Source: Treponema sp. UBA4232
Lineage (GTDB): Bacteria > Spirochaetota > Spirochaetia > Treponematales > Treponemataceae
Assembly (NCBI GenBank): GCA_002396325.1
Contig: DGXM01000006.1
Coordinates: forward strand, 1-19,865
Length of the DNA stretch: 19,865 nt
Reading direction: 5' to 3'
The translations under genes and the position numbers were made by a program. Positions within the stretch are counted from its first letter, which is position 1. The number at the start of each line of letters is the position of its first letter. Positions 6,851 to 13,289 of this stretch are shown here, one piece after another. Below the pieces are notes generated by a model. It made no database searches. It was not told where the DNA came from and saw only the letters and a list, made by a program, of their open reading frames with translations.

Positions 6851-7315
6851 ATGAAACTTTACATAAGACAGAAGATTATTTCATGGACAGATTCTTTTTC
6901 CGTCAAAGACGAGAGGGGAAACGACGTGTATTCCGTCAGGGCAAAGCTGATTTCTCTTGTAAAGCAGCTTTCGGTCTATTCCGGGAGCACGGAGGTTGCA
7001 AGAATTCAACGCAAACTGATATCCATTCTTCCCAAATTCCTTGTGTTCGTGAATGGCAGGCAGGTGACGGAAATTCAGAAGAGGCTTACATTCATACGTG
7101 ACAAATATCATCTTTCAGGTCTTGGCTGGGACGTGTGCGGCAACATCCTTGACCACGACTACACAATCAAATCAGGAGGAAACAGGATTGCCACGATACA
7201 CAAAAAGTGGATGGCATGGTCTGACACTTATGAGCTGGACATAAACGATTCCTGCGACCCGATTGCGGCACTTGCGGTGATAATCGCCATAGACTGTGTG
7301 ACGGCCGAAGATTAA
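6851..7315 (+). CDS. LURP-one-related (LOR, YxjI-like) family protein
   Basis: A 154-residue protein starting at ATG 6851, with AAGGGG about 9 bases upstream. The sequence alternates short beta strands in a repeated pattern ('SFSVKDERGNDVYSVRAK', 'STEVARIQRKLI', 'KFLVFVNGRQVTEIQKRL', 'GNILDHDYTIKSGGNRIATI', 'KKWMAWSDTYELDIN', then a hydrophobic C-terminal helix). This is the layout of the tubby-like LOR/DUF567/YxjI beta-barrel family, including the 'G..ia.i.kk...w.d.y.i.i' core and the 'D....aLai..aiD' end. Bacterial members have no settled function; membrane-lipid binding has been proposed for the fold. No signal peptide. It is followed 39 bp later by a Nudix gene in the same direction, probably an operon. 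Confidence 0.8.
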   Translation: MKLYIRQKIISWTDSFSVKDERGNDVYSVRAKLISLVKQLSVYSGSTEVARIQRKLISILPKFLVFVNGRQVTEIQKRLTFIRDKYHLSGLGWDVCGNILDHDYTIKSGGNRIATIHKKWMAWSDTYELDINDSCDPIAALAVIIAIDCVTAED

Positions 7316-7354
7316 TGGTGACAGAATCTGTACCCATAAATGGAGGTTTATTTG

Positions 7355-7825
7355 ATGAAATCGCAGCTCACCACGCTTTGCTACATTGAAAAGGACGAAA
7401 AATATCTGATGCTTCACCGTATATCGAAGGAAAATGACGAAAATCAAGGCAAATGGATAGGAGTCGGAGGACATTTCGAGCATCAGGAAAGCCCTGAGGA
7501 CTGCCTTTTGCGTGAGGTGAAGGAAGAAACCGGCCTTACGTTGAACAATTTTTTTTTCCGGGGCATAGTCACTTTTGATTCTGATGACAATCCGGCAGAA
7601 TACATGCATCTGTACACCAGCACTGATTTTTCAGGAAGCCTCATTCAATGCGATGAAGGAGTGCTTGAATGGGTACAGAAAGACAAAATCTCATCTCTCA
7701 ATCTGTGGGAAGGTGACAGAATTTTCCTTGATCTGCTCACAAAGGATGTTCCGTTTTTCTCTCTGAAGCTTATTTACAAAAGCGGAAAACTCGTGAAAAA
7801 AATCCTTGACGGCAGGGAAATTTAA
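7355..7825 (+). CDS. Nudix hydrolase (8-oxo-dGTP diphosphatase/MutT-like)
   Basis: A 156-residue Nudix protein; the start at 7355 is chosen because GGAGG (7342-7346) lies 8 bases upstream. The Nudix box is perfect (G-x5-E-x7-REVKEETGL, residues 39-61), giving the metal-binding Glu54, Glu57 and Glu58. The surrounding 'GKWIGVGGHFE' and 'VLEWVQKDKI..LNLWEGDRIFL' match the subgroup usually annotated as 8-oxo-dGTP diphosphatase or (d)NTP-sanitising MutT-like enzymes, which cleave nucleoside diphosphate-X bonds. Exact substrate is open. It is likely co-transcribed with the LOR gene just upstream. Confidence 0.88.
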   Translation: MKSQLTTLCYIEKDEKYLMLHRISKENDENQGKWIGVGGHFEHQESPEDCLLREVKEETGLTLNNFFFRGIVTFDSDDNPAEYMHLYTSTDFSGSLIQCDEGVLEWVQKDKISSLNLWEGDRIFLDLLTKDVPFFSLKLIYKSGKLVKKILDGREI

Positions 7826-7917
7826 CGAAACCCTTCCGCGCTAAGTTTGTTTATAATTATTATAGAAGATTTTTGGTGATGGGAAATCTCCAAGTCTGTT
7901 TCCCCGGGGGCACATAT

Positions 7918-9816
7918 ATGAAACATAAAATCAATTCTATGGTTAAGGCTGCATTTTCGATGGTCGTAATGTTTGCTCTTTATTTCGGATTTTCAGTTCC
8001 GTCTGCGGCACAAGGCACCCGCATTTCAAATAAAACGGTGCAGCTCGAATGGAATCCGACTTTTACCGTTGATGCATCCGAGTTCAAGGGCATTGACGAG
8101 GGAAGCCGGATACTCCTCAGTTACACGAATACCAAGGCAGACTATCATCAGGTGAAGATGTACGCGGGCGACTGGTTTTCCCTGGCTGCTGGAAACGTGA
8201 GCGGGGCAAGACCTGAAAACGGCTCTTTCGTGACAACGGAATCAAAAGGAAAAATCATCTATACCGTCTCAAAGGACGAGGCTGAACATATAAAAGCGAC
8301 CGGACTCAGGCTCCACGGATTCGGAATGAAAATCACCGGCATTTCACTCCTAACGGATTCGGCGTTGACTGTAACCACAGACAGTGGTGCAGATGCCGTG
8401 AACACTGGATCCGGCAGTCAGCCTTCTGACGGACGCAGGGAAAATTCATCAACGGTTTTCATCGGTTCCCGGACACTCGACTGGGGGAGCACTCTTTCAA
8501 TAGAGGCCGGTGAATTCAAAGGATTTAAAGACGGTGACAAAATCCGCATATCGTACCAGAACACCAACGAAAGCTATCATAATGTGAAAATCTATTCTGG
8601 AAACTGGGCAAATCTCAATTCAGGGGTGCTTGCAAATGGTGCCAACAACGGCGGAACTTTCGTGCCTTCCCGGGATTCAGGGGAATTGATTTATGAGCCG
8701 AATGCAGGTGAAGCGGAAAGCCTCAGAAGAAACGGACTTATAATGCACGGATACGGTGTGAGGGTCACGGAAATATCCCTGTCAAGCAGTGGCTCGGAAG
8801 GCAAAACGGATAATCCGTCTTCAGGAACTGCCGGTACTGTCACCGTTGCTTCGGAAACTGTAACCTCGAATCCTGTTCCATCCGCGGAAACAGGGACTCC
8901 TTTTGGAGAACACGGCAAGCTCCACGTGAACGGAGCCTACCTCTACGACAGCCGAAATCAGAAGTATCAGCTTTACGGAATGTCAACCCACGGACTCAAC
9001 TTCGGACATGACTTCAGCCGCTACGTGAACAGGGAGGCATTCAAGACCCTGCGCGACGACTGGAACACAAACTGCATACGACTGGTGCTTTATCCCCGCG
9101 ATTACAACGGTTACCTGAACGGCGGAAACAGGCAGGAATTGAAGAAACTCATCTGCGGCGGAATAGATTATGCCACCGAACTCGGAATGTATGTGATTGT
9201 TGACTGGCACGTGCACAACTACAATCCCCGTGAGACTGAAAACGAAGCTGTGGCCTTCCTTTCTGAAATCTCCTCGCGATATGCGGGGTATGGAAACGTG
9301 CTTTATGAAATTTGCAACGAACCCACAGGCTCCGACTGGAACGGCGTGATAAAACCTTATGCCGAGAAAGTGATTCCTGCAATCAGAAAGAATGCTCCGG
9401 AAAGCATAATCATCGTGGGGACAAATACATGGTCTCAGGACATTGAGGGACCTCTTTCAAATCCCCTCTCCTTCGGCAATGTGATGTATACTTTCCATTT
9501 CTATGCTCAGACCCACACGGCAAGCTTCCGCAAACGGGTTGAGACCGCCGTGAAAAAAGGACTTCCCATTTTCGTGACTGAATTCGGAACCTGCGATGCA
9601 AGCGGCAACGGAGGATTCAATAAACGGCAGAGTGAGGAATGGTTCAAGCTGCTTGAAAAATACGGCATAAGCCACTGTAACTGGAGTCTTTCAAACAAAG
9701 CGGAGACTGCAAGCGCAATAAATTCCTGGTGCGGTAAAACAAGCGGCTGGACACCGGACGACCTTACCGAAAGTGGAAGACTGATTTACAATCACTTCAG
9801 GAAACTCAAGCGGTGA
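7918..9816 (+). CDS. Secreted GH5 endoglucanase with two N-terminal repeat modules
   Basis: A 632-residue secreted glycoside hydrolase. The start at 7918 gives a standard signal peptide (about residues 1-32, ending SAAQ) and a GGGGG site 7 bases upstream; in-frame TTG/ATG codons from 7873 lack one. Residues about 40-147 and 183-290 are two copies of one beta-rich module ('LEWNPTFTVDASEFKG' / 'LDWGSTLSIEAGEFKG', 'SYTNTKADYHQVKMYAGDW' / 'SYQNTNESYHNVKIYSGNW', 'LHGFGMKITGISL' / 'MHGYGVRVTEISL'), probably carbohydrate-binding. A Ser/Thr-rich linker leads to a GH5 (subfamily 2-like) domain, residues 327-632: 'YGMSTHGLNF', 'NCIRLVLY', 'YVIVDWHVHN', acid/base Glu468 in ICNEP, 'YTFHFYAQTH', nucleophile Glu555 in VTEFG, and Trp in 'NWSLSNK'. 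It would cut internal beta-1,4-glucan bonds outside the cell. A strong terminator follows. Confidence 0.92.
   Translation: MKHKINSMVKAAFSMVVMFALYFGFSVPSAAQGTRISNKTVQLEWNPTFTVDASEFKGIDEGSRILLSYTNTKADYHQVKMYAGDWFSLAAGNVSGARPENGSFVTTESKGKIIYTVSKDEAEHIKATGLRLHGFGMKITGISLLTDSALTVTTDSGADAVNTGSGSQPSDGRRENSSTVFIGSRTLDWGSTLSIEAGEFKGFKDGDKIRISYQNTNESYHNVKIYSGNWANLNSGVLANGANNGGTFVPSRDSGELIYEPNAGEAESLRRNGLIMHGYGVRVTEISLSSSGSEGKTDNPSSGTAGTVTVASETVTSNPVPSAETGTPFGEHGKLHVNGAYLYDSRNQKYQLYGMSTHGLNFGHDFSRYVNREAFKTLRDDWNTNCIRLVLYPRDYNGYLNGGNRQELKKLICGGIDYATELGMYVIVDWHVHNYNPRETENEAVAFLSEISSRYAGYGNVLYEICNEPTGSDWNGVIKPYAEKVIPAIRKNAPESIIIVGTNTWSQDIEGPLSNPLSFGNVMYTFHFYAQTHTASFRKRVETAVKKGLPIFVTEFGTCDASGNGGFNKRQSEEWFKLLEKYGISHCNWSLSNKAETASAINSWCGKTSGWTPDDLTESGRLIYNHFRKLKR
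8035..8790 (+). repeat. Internal tandem module duplication in the GH5 protein
   Basis: The coding sequence for residues about 40-147 is repeated, diverged, for residues about 183-290. The two copies share the order LEW/LDW, EFKG, SY-NT----YH-VK-Y-G-W, a G-rich loop, IIY/LIY, then LHGFG/MHGYG and ISL. The unit is about 108 residues long and the copies are joined by a Ser/Gly/Asp-rich linker. Confidence 0.85.
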
Positions 9817-9831
9817 TGCGCTTTCAAATAA

Positions 9832-9879
9832 AACGACCCGTCCGGATTCTTTGAAATCAAGGTATCCGGGCGGGTTTGT
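9832..9879. terminator. Strong bidirectional terminator between GH5 and S1 genes
   Basis: The arms 9832-9847 (AACGACCCGTCCGGAT) and 9864-9879 (ATCCGGGCGGGTTTGT) pair almost fully, with G-T wobbles. A T-rich stretch follows on the plus strand, and AATAAAA precedes it, which gives T-rich sequence on the minus strand. It lies between the two convergent stop codons. Confidence 0.8.
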
Positions 9880-9905
9880 CTGTCTTTGGAAATGGTTCTG
9901 CCGTT

Positions 9906-11006
9906 TTATTTTTTCAGAAGCGCGGCGAAGGGGTTGTATGTCTCTCCGTCATCATCATCCTTGTGGCTTGTCAGGTATTCGGCGGCATTGTCCTGCTCCT
10001 CGTTGCTTACCACGGGGGTCAGCGAAATGCGGTGTTCCTCAACATCGACCTTTTCCACAACGACTTCCATTTTGTCTCCTGCATGGAAGACTTTCTGAAG
10101 ATTTGTGTTGCGCTCCACGTTCAGCTTTGAGATATGCACAAGACCGTCGATTGCAGGAGCAATGTTCACGAACACTCCGAATCCTGCAACACGCGCCACG
10201 GTTCCTTCCACACGGGTTCCTGACGGGAAGCGTTCTGCCACTGCATCCCAGGGATCTTTCTCAAGCTCCTTCATGCTCAGTGAGACTCTTTCCCGGCTCC
10301 AGTCTGCCTTGATGATTTTTGCCTCGATCTCCTGACCGACTTTCAGCACATCCGCAACGTTGTCTACACGCACATGGGAAATTTCGCTTATGGGAAGAAG
10401 TGCCTGGAATCCGTTCACGTTCACGAATGCACCGTAGCTCTCAAGACTCATCACAGTGCCTTTCACCACAGAACCAACGGTAAGCTCTGATGAAAGTCTG
10501 GCCTTCTTTTCTGCGGCCTCCTCCTCAAGAACCACGCGGTTGGAAACAACGATGTTGCGTCCCTCGTTTTTGAATTCCTGAATGCGGAAGGTAAGATGTT
10601 GCCCCACGTATTCGGCAGGCTCTTTTTTCTGCTTGAAGCCCATCTGTGAATACGGACAGAAAGCGCGGGTGGAACCGATCATTACTTCGAATCCTCCCTT
10701 TATTTCCTGCGTCACGTGCCCTTCGACCGGAATGCCGTTTTTCCATGCGTTCTCAAGCACGTCGCTGTTTGTGTCCTTTCCGCTTAATTTCGTTGTGAAG
10801 TGCAGTTCCTCGTAATTGTTCTTCAAAAAGTACACTTTGATTTTGTCTCCGACATTTACTGAAACATTGCCGTTTTCATCGGAAAGTTCTGATTTTTCGA
10901 GAATACCCTCGGCCTTGAGACCCAGGTCCAGGAAAATAGTGTCGTCTGTGATTGCCACAATGGTGGTCTCAACCATCTGGCCCGGTTCATACAAATGCTT
11001 TGCCAT
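9906..11006 (-). CDS. S1 RNA-binding repeat protein (ribosomal protein S1-like)
   Basis: A 366-residue protein with four S1 (OB-fold) repeats at about residues 9-73, 91-155, 176-245 and 262-331. The last two are canonical: 'GSVVKGTVMSLESYGAFVNV', 'ALLPISEISH', then 'GTRVEGTVARVAGFGVFVNI', 'GLVHISKLN', each ending in a strand such as 'RVSLSMK' or 'RISLTP'. The C-terminus is short and acidic. The ribosome site AGAGGAA precedes ATG 11006. S1 proteins bind mRNA single strands and help 30S initiation. Full bacterial S1 usually has six repeats and in several Treponema the rpsA product is larger, so this may be the true S1 of reduced size or a second S1-like RNA-binding protein; the symbol rpsA is therefore left off. 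Confidence 0.85.
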   Translation of the reverse strand: MAKHLYEPGQMVETTIVAITDDTIFLDLGLKAEGILEKSELSDENGNVSVNVGDKIKVYFLKNNYEELHFTTKLSGKDTNSDVLENAWKNGIPVEGHVTQEIKGGFEVMIGSTRAFCPYSQMGFKQKKEPAEYVGQHLTFRIQEFKNEGRNIVVSNRVVLEEEAAEKKARLSSELTVGSVVKGTVMSLESYGAFVNVNGFQALLPISEISHVRVDNVADVLKVGQEIEAKIIKADWSRERVSLSMKELEKDPWDAVAERFPSGTRVEGTVARVAGFGVFVNIAPAIDGLVHISKLNVERNTNLQKVFHAGDKMEVVVEKVDVEEHRISLTPVVSNEEQDNAAEYLTSHKDDDDGETYNPFAALLKK

Positions 11007-11040
11007 ATAATTCCTCTAAAATTGTTTCTATAGGTGGTCT

Positions 11041-11303
11041 CTGAAAACTTTGGATTTTAGAGATGCCCTAGTATCACCAACACTCAACGCAGAGCGTCGA
11101 GGTATGGTGTTCTCATAAGGTGTCGCTGTCGGATTCAATTCCCTTTATTTCGACACAGATTCAGCTGTGCCGGGGTATCGAATCCTCCGCACGAATAAAT
11201 GCCCATTCATAATACCTGTTTTGAGGAAAATAGACAACCGCATTTGAAAAATATTTCATCACAGTGCATAGCCGATGCGGTTTTTCGGAAGGTTTAACGA
11301 AGG
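11041..11303. other. Gene-free stretch upstream of the S1 gene, with two extended imperfect hairpins
   Basis: About 300 bp between the S1 gene start and the epimerase remnant hold no credible reading frame. Two self-complementary elements stand out. The first, 11075-11109, pairs CACCA with TGGTG, CTC with GAG and ACGC with GCGT around an AGA loop. The second, 11131-11186, pairs GGATTC (11131-11136) with GAATCC, CCC with GGG, and CACAG with CTGTG around ATTCAG. They could be an untranslated leader structure of the S1 mRNA, a small RNA or a degenerate mobile repeat. Confidence 0.45.
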
Positions 11304-11509
11304 CTATACAGTTCCTGCAAAGCGGGTTTTTAGAGATGCCTTGACTTCATCAATAGAGGCAATGACGCTGTCGCACCAGGCATCAAACTCGGGATCCAAT
11401 ACCTGAAGCTCAGGATGCGACAGCACGTGATTCAGCGTCATCCTTATGCCTTCCTCGAAGCGCACTTTTGGCACGAAACCCGGAACTGCACGTTTCAGCT
11501 TGCTGTTGT
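11304..11509 (-). pseudogene. C-terminal remnant of an NAD-dependent epimerase/dehydratase-like gene
   Basis: On the minus strand the frame ending at 11304 encodes 'NSKLKRAVPGFVPKVRFEEG', 'IRMTLNHVLSHPELQVLDPE' and 'FDAWCDSVIASIDEV'. This is the C-terminal pattern of sugar-nucleotide epimerase/NmrA-like dehydratases ('..FEEGIR.t..w...HPE...dpeFDaW.D..i'). The whole N-terminal NAD-binding half is missing; the sequence upstream belongs to a different family in a different frame. The piece therefore looks like a fossil left by deletion and not a gene with its own start. Confidence 0.7.
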
Positions 11510-11665
11510 GTTTCAAGATAGTCTTTTCTGTAGGCCACCTGCATTCCCGCATTGTTGAGCACCACATCCACCTGACCCATTTTCTGCCAGAAAAACCGCT
11601 GCCAGTCTGCCTATGCCTCTTGCCGCACCCGTAACGAGAGCCCATTTTCCACGTAGATTTACCAT
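11510..11665 (-). pseudogene. N-terminal remnants of an SDR oxidoreductase, frameshifted
   Basis: From ATG 11665 the minus strand reads 'MVNLRGKWALVTGAARGIGR' then 'LAAVFLAENG', a textbook short-chain dehydrogenase start with the TGxxxGIG NAD(P) motif. After about 30 codons the frame is lost and resumes in another frame at about 11580 as 'VDVVLNNAGMQVAYRKDYLE', which carries the SDR NNAG motif. Roughly 50-60 residues normally between these motifs are gone. Sequence then passes into the epimerase remnant. GAGAGGGAT upstream of 11665 is an old ribosome site. Confidence 0.75.
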
Positions 11666-11742
11666 AATCCCTCTCTGTGAGAATCATAAACGGAGAAGGA
11701 CGTCTCTTTCAAGTGGCAGTCAATGAATCTGAGGATTTTTAT

Positions 11743-11771
11743 TAGACAAAACAGCTTTCTTCCAGTATATT
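11743..11771 (+). promoter_or_regulatory. Sigma70-like promoter for the deaminase gene
   Basis: TAGACA (11743-11748), a 17-base spacer and TATATT (11766-11771), 30 bp before the start codon. The same TAGACA-17-TATA layout is seen before the diguanylate cyclase gene. Confidence 0.6.
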
Positions 11772-11801
11772 TATAAATGGCAATGTAAAAAGGAGGAATC
11801 C

Positions 11802-12266
11802 ATGATCCAGGACGAGGCAATGCAAAATGCAATCAAGGAAGCTTATGACGGAATACAATGCGGTGACGGAGGCCCGTTCGGTTCAGTGGTTGTCAAAGAC
11901 GGAAAAATCGTGGGAAGGGGACACAACCGTGTGATAAAAAATCAGGATCCCACCTGCCACGGGGAAATGGAGGCAATCCGGGACGCATGCAGAAATCTGG
12001 GGACTTTCGATCTTTCGGGCTGCGAACTTTACACCACGTCGGAACCATGCCCCATGTGCATAGGAGCAATTCTGTGGGCAAACATTTCCCGCGTCTACCA
12101 AGGATGCAATATTCACGACGCAGAGGACATCGGATTCCGCGACAAGAGATTCTATGACTATCTGAGTGGTAAAGAGGAGCTTTTAAGCGTGACGGAATTG
12201 GGAAGGGCCGACTGCCTGAAACTTTTCGAGGCATACAAAAACCGCGAAGACAAGAAGGAATACTAG
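11802..12266 (+). CDS. Nucleoside deaminase, guanine deaminase-like
   Basis: A 154-residue zinc-dependent deaminase of the cytidine/guanine/tRNA-adenosine deaminase superfamily; the start has a perfect AGGAGGAA site. The zinc and proton-shuttle residues are visible: His53 and Glu55 in 'CHGEMEAIRDAC', and Cys83 and Cys86 in 'EPCPMCIGAI'. The motif is HGE where most relatives have HAE. The flanking 'GPFGSVVVKDGKIVGRGHNR', 'NLGTFDLSGCELYT' and the C-terminal 'DAEDIGFRDKRFYDYL' match the Bacillus GuaD-type guanine deaminase (guanine to xanthine and ammonia) more than TadA. Cytosolic. It has its own promoter at 11743-11771 and stands alone, converging with the esterase gene. Confidence 0.88.
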   Translation: MIQDEAMQNAIKEAYDGIQCGDGGPFGSVVVKDGKIVGRGHNRVIKNQDPTCHGEMEAIRDACRNLGTFDLSGCELYTTSEPCPMCIGAILWANISRVYQGCNIHDAEDIGFRDKRFYDYLSGKEELLSVTELGRADCLKLFEAYKNREDKKEY

Positions 12267-12270
12267 AGAC

Positions 12271-12298
12271 TTCACATCGTCTTTTCAGCCGGTGTGAA
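12271..12298. terminator. Hairpin between convergent deaminase and esterase genes
   Basis: TTCACA (12271-12276) pairs with TGTGAA (12293-12298), extended by T-G, C-G and G-C pairs, with a loop of 10. It lies exactly between the two stop codons, but no long T-run follows on either strand, so it is only a modest terminator candidate. Confidence 0.4.
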
Positions 12299-12311
12299 AT
12301 CTCACGGAAAA

Positions 12312-13097
12312 TCAGTCTTCGAACAAGGTTGGAACAATCTTTTTCGTCCATTCATCCCAGAAATGAGGATCGTGACCTCCGGCAGATTCAAAGTATTTGT
12401 GCGGAATAGCATGGTCCGAAAGCCATTTGTGGAAATCCCTGTTGCGGTCCAAAAGAAAATCGGAAAGGCCTATTGCAATGTATAGATCAGGAATCTTTTT
12501 TCCTTCTGCGGCAAGCTTTTCAATAAGCACTTCGGGATTGTGACGGCTTTTTTCCACAGTCTCCAAATCTCCGAAGCACTCGCGGTAATATTCGTAATTC
12601 GCCATTTCCCCCGGATCATCCTGTTTCATATGTGCAATCGAATGGATTATGAGAGCCGGTGAAAGTGCCACAGCCTTGCCGAAAACATCCGGATTTGCAA
12701 GCGATGCTCTGAGTGCGCCGAATCCTCCCATGGAAAATCCCATCACGTAGGTTTCGTCGGGAGTCATTGCAAGGCCGAAAGTCTTCCGCACATAGCCCAC
12801 AAGCTCTTCAGTCAGGAAAGTTCCGAATTTGTGTCCGGTGGAAATTCCGTCAATCCAGAAACCGTTTTCCCCGTTGGGCATCACTACGGCAAAATTATAG
12901 AGCGACATCAGATTTTCAGGCACAAAGTTTTCTGCTCCGCCGGTGTATCCGTGCAGGAGAAAAATCGTCTTCATGCGCTTGCCCTTTCTTTTCTGTTCTG
13001 GCGGCCATCTGTCGTCAAAATCATTCGGCACAATCATCTTGAACTGTACCGGTCTGCACAAGGCATTTGAATAAAAATCGATTGTTAAACGAGACAT
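12312..13097 (-). CDS. Esterase D/CE1-type alpha/beta-hydrolase
   Basis: A 261-residue serine esterase of the esterase-D/feruloyl and tributyrin esterase group (CE1-like). It has 'FLLHGYTGG' (oxyanion region), the nucleophile Ser122 in GFSMGGFGAL, an acidic residue Asp213 in 'AIGLSDFLLD' and His242 in 'SAGGHDPHFWDEW'. There is no signal peptide, so it is intracellular. Relatives release acyl groups from acetylated or feruloylated sugars or short-chain esters; next to a GH5 glucanase and gut setting this suits plant-polysaccharide use, though that is inference. The start at 13097 has AGGTGA upstream and a near-consensus promoter at 13116-13145. Confidence 0.88.
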   Translation of the reverse strand: MSRLTIDFYSNALCRPVQFKMIVPNDFDDRWPPEQKRKGKRMKTIFLLHGYTGGAENFVPENLMSLYNFAVVMPNGENGFWIDGISTGHKFGTFLTEELVGYVRKTFGLAMTPDETYVMGFSMGGFGALRASLANPDVFGKAVALSPALIIHSIAHMKQDDPGEMANYEYYRECFGDLETVEKSRHNPEVLIEKLAAEGKKIPDLYIAIGLSDFLLDRNRDFHKWLSDHAIPHKYFESAGGHDPHFWDEWTKKIVPTLFED

Positions 13098-13115
13098 TTT
13101 TCACCTCAGCCTTTA

Positions 13116-13145
13116 ATTTTAAACGGCAAAACCTCTTTTTGTCAA
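13116..13145 (-). promoter_or_regulatory. Near-consensus promoter for the esterase gene
   Basis: On the minus strand, a perfect TTGACA -35 (13140-13145), an 18-base spacer and TAAAAT (13116-13121), 19 bp before the start codon at 13097. Confidence 0.7.
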
Positions 13146-13158
13146 CTTTTTTTTCAGC

Positions 13159-13178
13159 ATGGTGAAACATGGTGAAAC
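13159..13178. repeat. Tandem direct repeat upstream of the esterase promoter
   Basis: ATGGTGAAAC occurs twice head to tail (13159-13168 and 13169-13178), 13 bp upstream of the -35 box. Ten-base spacing puts both copies on the same helix face, as for an activator or repressor site. Confidence 0.5.
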
Positions 13179-13204
13179 AGGGAAAAAAAGACAGTGGAAA
13201 TTGT

Positions 13205-13263
13205 CACACGGATTTGGAAAAATCTAACGATTTTTCATTATAATATAATCTGTAATCCGTGTG
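13205..13263. repeat. Nested perfect inverted repeats between esterase and beta-helix genes
   Basis: An outer pair, CACACGGATT (13205-13214) and AATCCGTGTG (13254-13263), is exact over 10 bp. Inside it GAAAAATC (13217-13224) and GATTTTTC (13229-13236) form a second exact 8-bp pair with the loop TAAC. The 17 bases between the inner and outer right arms include TATAAT-like sequence. Confidence 0.6.
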
Positions 13264-13271
13264 GAAGTCAA

Positions 13272-13286
13272 AAAAACTACGTTTTT
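13272..13286 (-). terminator. Short hairpin after the beta-helix lipoprotein gene
   Basis: AAAAAC and GTTTTT flank a 3-base loop directly after the stop codon at 13290; read on the minus strand the right arm runs into TTTTTTT. The stem is AT-rich and weak. Confidence 0.35.
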
Positions 13287-13289
13287 ACA

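Noticed and set aside
7873..7917. Upstream TTG/ATG starts for the GH5 gene
   Set aside because: They lack a ribosome site and would place 15 non-hydrophobic residues before the signal peptide.
9851..10312. 153-codon plus-strand frame opposite the S1 gene
   Set aside because: Begins in the terminator, is antisense to S1 repeats, and is Arg/Cys-rich like other shadow frames.
11120..11150. tRNA-like T-arm word (GGATTCAATTCC) in the stretch upstream of the S1 gene
   Set aside because: No acceptor stem, anticodon arm or CCA can be placed on either strand; it is part of the extended hairpin instead.
11304..11687. One continuous 127-residue minus-strand protein
   Set aside because: Its N-terminal third is in the wrong frame for the SDR motifs it overlaps; only the C-terminal part matches a protein family, so it is treated as remnants.
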